A stretch of DNA of 6,108 nucleotides, from NCBI GenBank assembly GCA_026984415.1, contig JALSSE010000465.1, positions 1 through 6,108 on the forward strand, in the 5' to 3' direction. The position numbers and the translations under genes are program-made. Positions 5,588 to 6,108 of the stretch are shown here, one piece after another. Each line of letters starts with the position of its first letter. Within the stretch, counting starts at the first letter, position 1. The stretch comes from Hydrogenothermaceae bacterium. GTDB taxonomy: Bacteria; Aquificota; Aquificae; Hydrogenothermales; Hydrogenothermaceae. The notes below the pieces were generated by a model, which worked only from the letters and a program-made list of their open reading frames with translations, did no database searches and had not been told where the DNA came from.

Positions 5588-6108
5588 ATGAACATTTTAG
5601 TTTTTGGGTTAGGTGCATTAGGAACAGTTTTCGCAACCTTTTTGAAAGAGTCAGGACATAATGTTTACGGTATTACAAAAAATAAATATATAAAACTCTT
5701 ACAGTCAAAACAGTTAGAAGTTTCAGGTATATGGGGAAATCATAAAGCCATTTTAGATGGAATATCCTCAAATATAGAAAGTTATGAAAACATTGAATTT
5801 GATTTAATTATTTTAACTGTAAAATCCTACGATACAAAAAAAGCAATTAAGCAAATAAAACCACTGGTTAAAGATAACACATTTGTTTTGGTTGCCCAGA
5901 ACGGATATGGAAACTACGAAATAGTTTCTAAAGAAATTGGAAAAAAACACACAATTTTAGGAAGGGTGATATTTGGCTCAAAAGTAGTTGAAGTTGGAAA
6001 AGCAGAAGTAACAGTAATAGCTGACCCAACAAGGATAGGACAGCCTGAAGGTGCAATTTCAGAAGATAAAATTAAACAAATTGCAAATATTATTGATAAA
6101 TCTGGAGT
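5588..6108 (+). CDS. panE: 2-dehydropantoate 2-reductase (ketopantoate reductase), partial, C-terminus beyond window
   Basis: I translated 173 codons from ATG at 5588 to the right edge, with no stop. The family reduces ketopantoate to pantoate with NADPH in the cytoplasm, a step of pantothenate and coenzyme A synthesis. Seen: a Rossmann motif GLGALG at residues 7-12 (usually GAGAxG), TVKSYDT at 77-83, and the active-site loop QNGYGN at 104-109 whose Asn binds substrate in known PanE enzymes. The catalytic Lys, near residue 176 in E. coli PanE, and the C-terminal helical domain fall outside the window, so activity cannot be confirmed. It begins 8 nt after the thrC stop without a good ribosome binding site (only GTAAG directly before ATG), which suggests coupling to thrC translation. 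An ApbA/PanE-like reductase of other specificity remains possible. Confidence 0.85.
   Translation, partial: MNILVFGLGALGTVFATFLKESGHNVYGITKNKYIKLLQSKQLEVSGIWGNHKAILDGISSNIESYENIEFDLIILTVKSYDTKKAIKQIKPLVKDNTFVLVAQNGYGNYEIVSKEIGKKHTILGRVIFGSKVVEVGKAEVTVIADPTRIGQPEGAISEDKIKQIANIIDKSG

Overview
The window is a low-GC bacterial segment with two divergent gene blocks and almost no non-coding DNA. The predicted proteins are rich in Lys, Ile and Glu. The combination of a type II NADH dehydrogenase-like flavoprotein, an Mla-type ATPase, a compact 355-residue threonine synthase of the type seen in Thermus/Aquifex, and two TTG starts would fit a thermophilic Gram-negative such as a member of the Aquificota (Hydrogenothermaceae). 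That placement is inference from general resemblance, not from a marker gene.

Minus-strand block (3586 down to the left edge): three tightly packed genes. The first encodes one 647-residue protein that joins a family 1 sugar-type solute-binding protein (residues about 1-404) to a MalF-like CUT1 permease (about 405-647). The second is a MalG-like permease whose ATG overlaps the stop of the fusion gene (ATGA). The third is an FAD/NAD(P)-dependent oxidoreductase resembling type II NADH dehydrogenase. Its ribosome binding site overlaps the permease stop codon, and it runs off the left edge. No MalK/UgpC-type ATPase for this transporter is present here.

Plus-strand block (3674 to the right edge): an MlaF/Ttg2A-type ABC ATPase (TTG start), threonine synthase thrC (TTG start), and a ketopantoate reductase-like gene (panE family) cut by the right edge. 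Gaps are 52 and 8 nt, so co-transcription is likely. thrC may also have its own promoter, and its Shine-Dalgarno sequence lies in a potential hairpin. The 87-bp gap at 3587-3673 must hold the promoters of both blocks.

The most unusual item is the binding-protein/permease fusion. The permease half lacks the first transmembrane helix normal for MalF-like proteins. The binding domain enters exactly where the loop after that helix would be, so the topology works: binding domain outside, EAA loop inside. This gives a CUT1 importer with a covalently tethered receptor. No RNA genes, mobile elements, CRISPR arrays or long repeats were seen.
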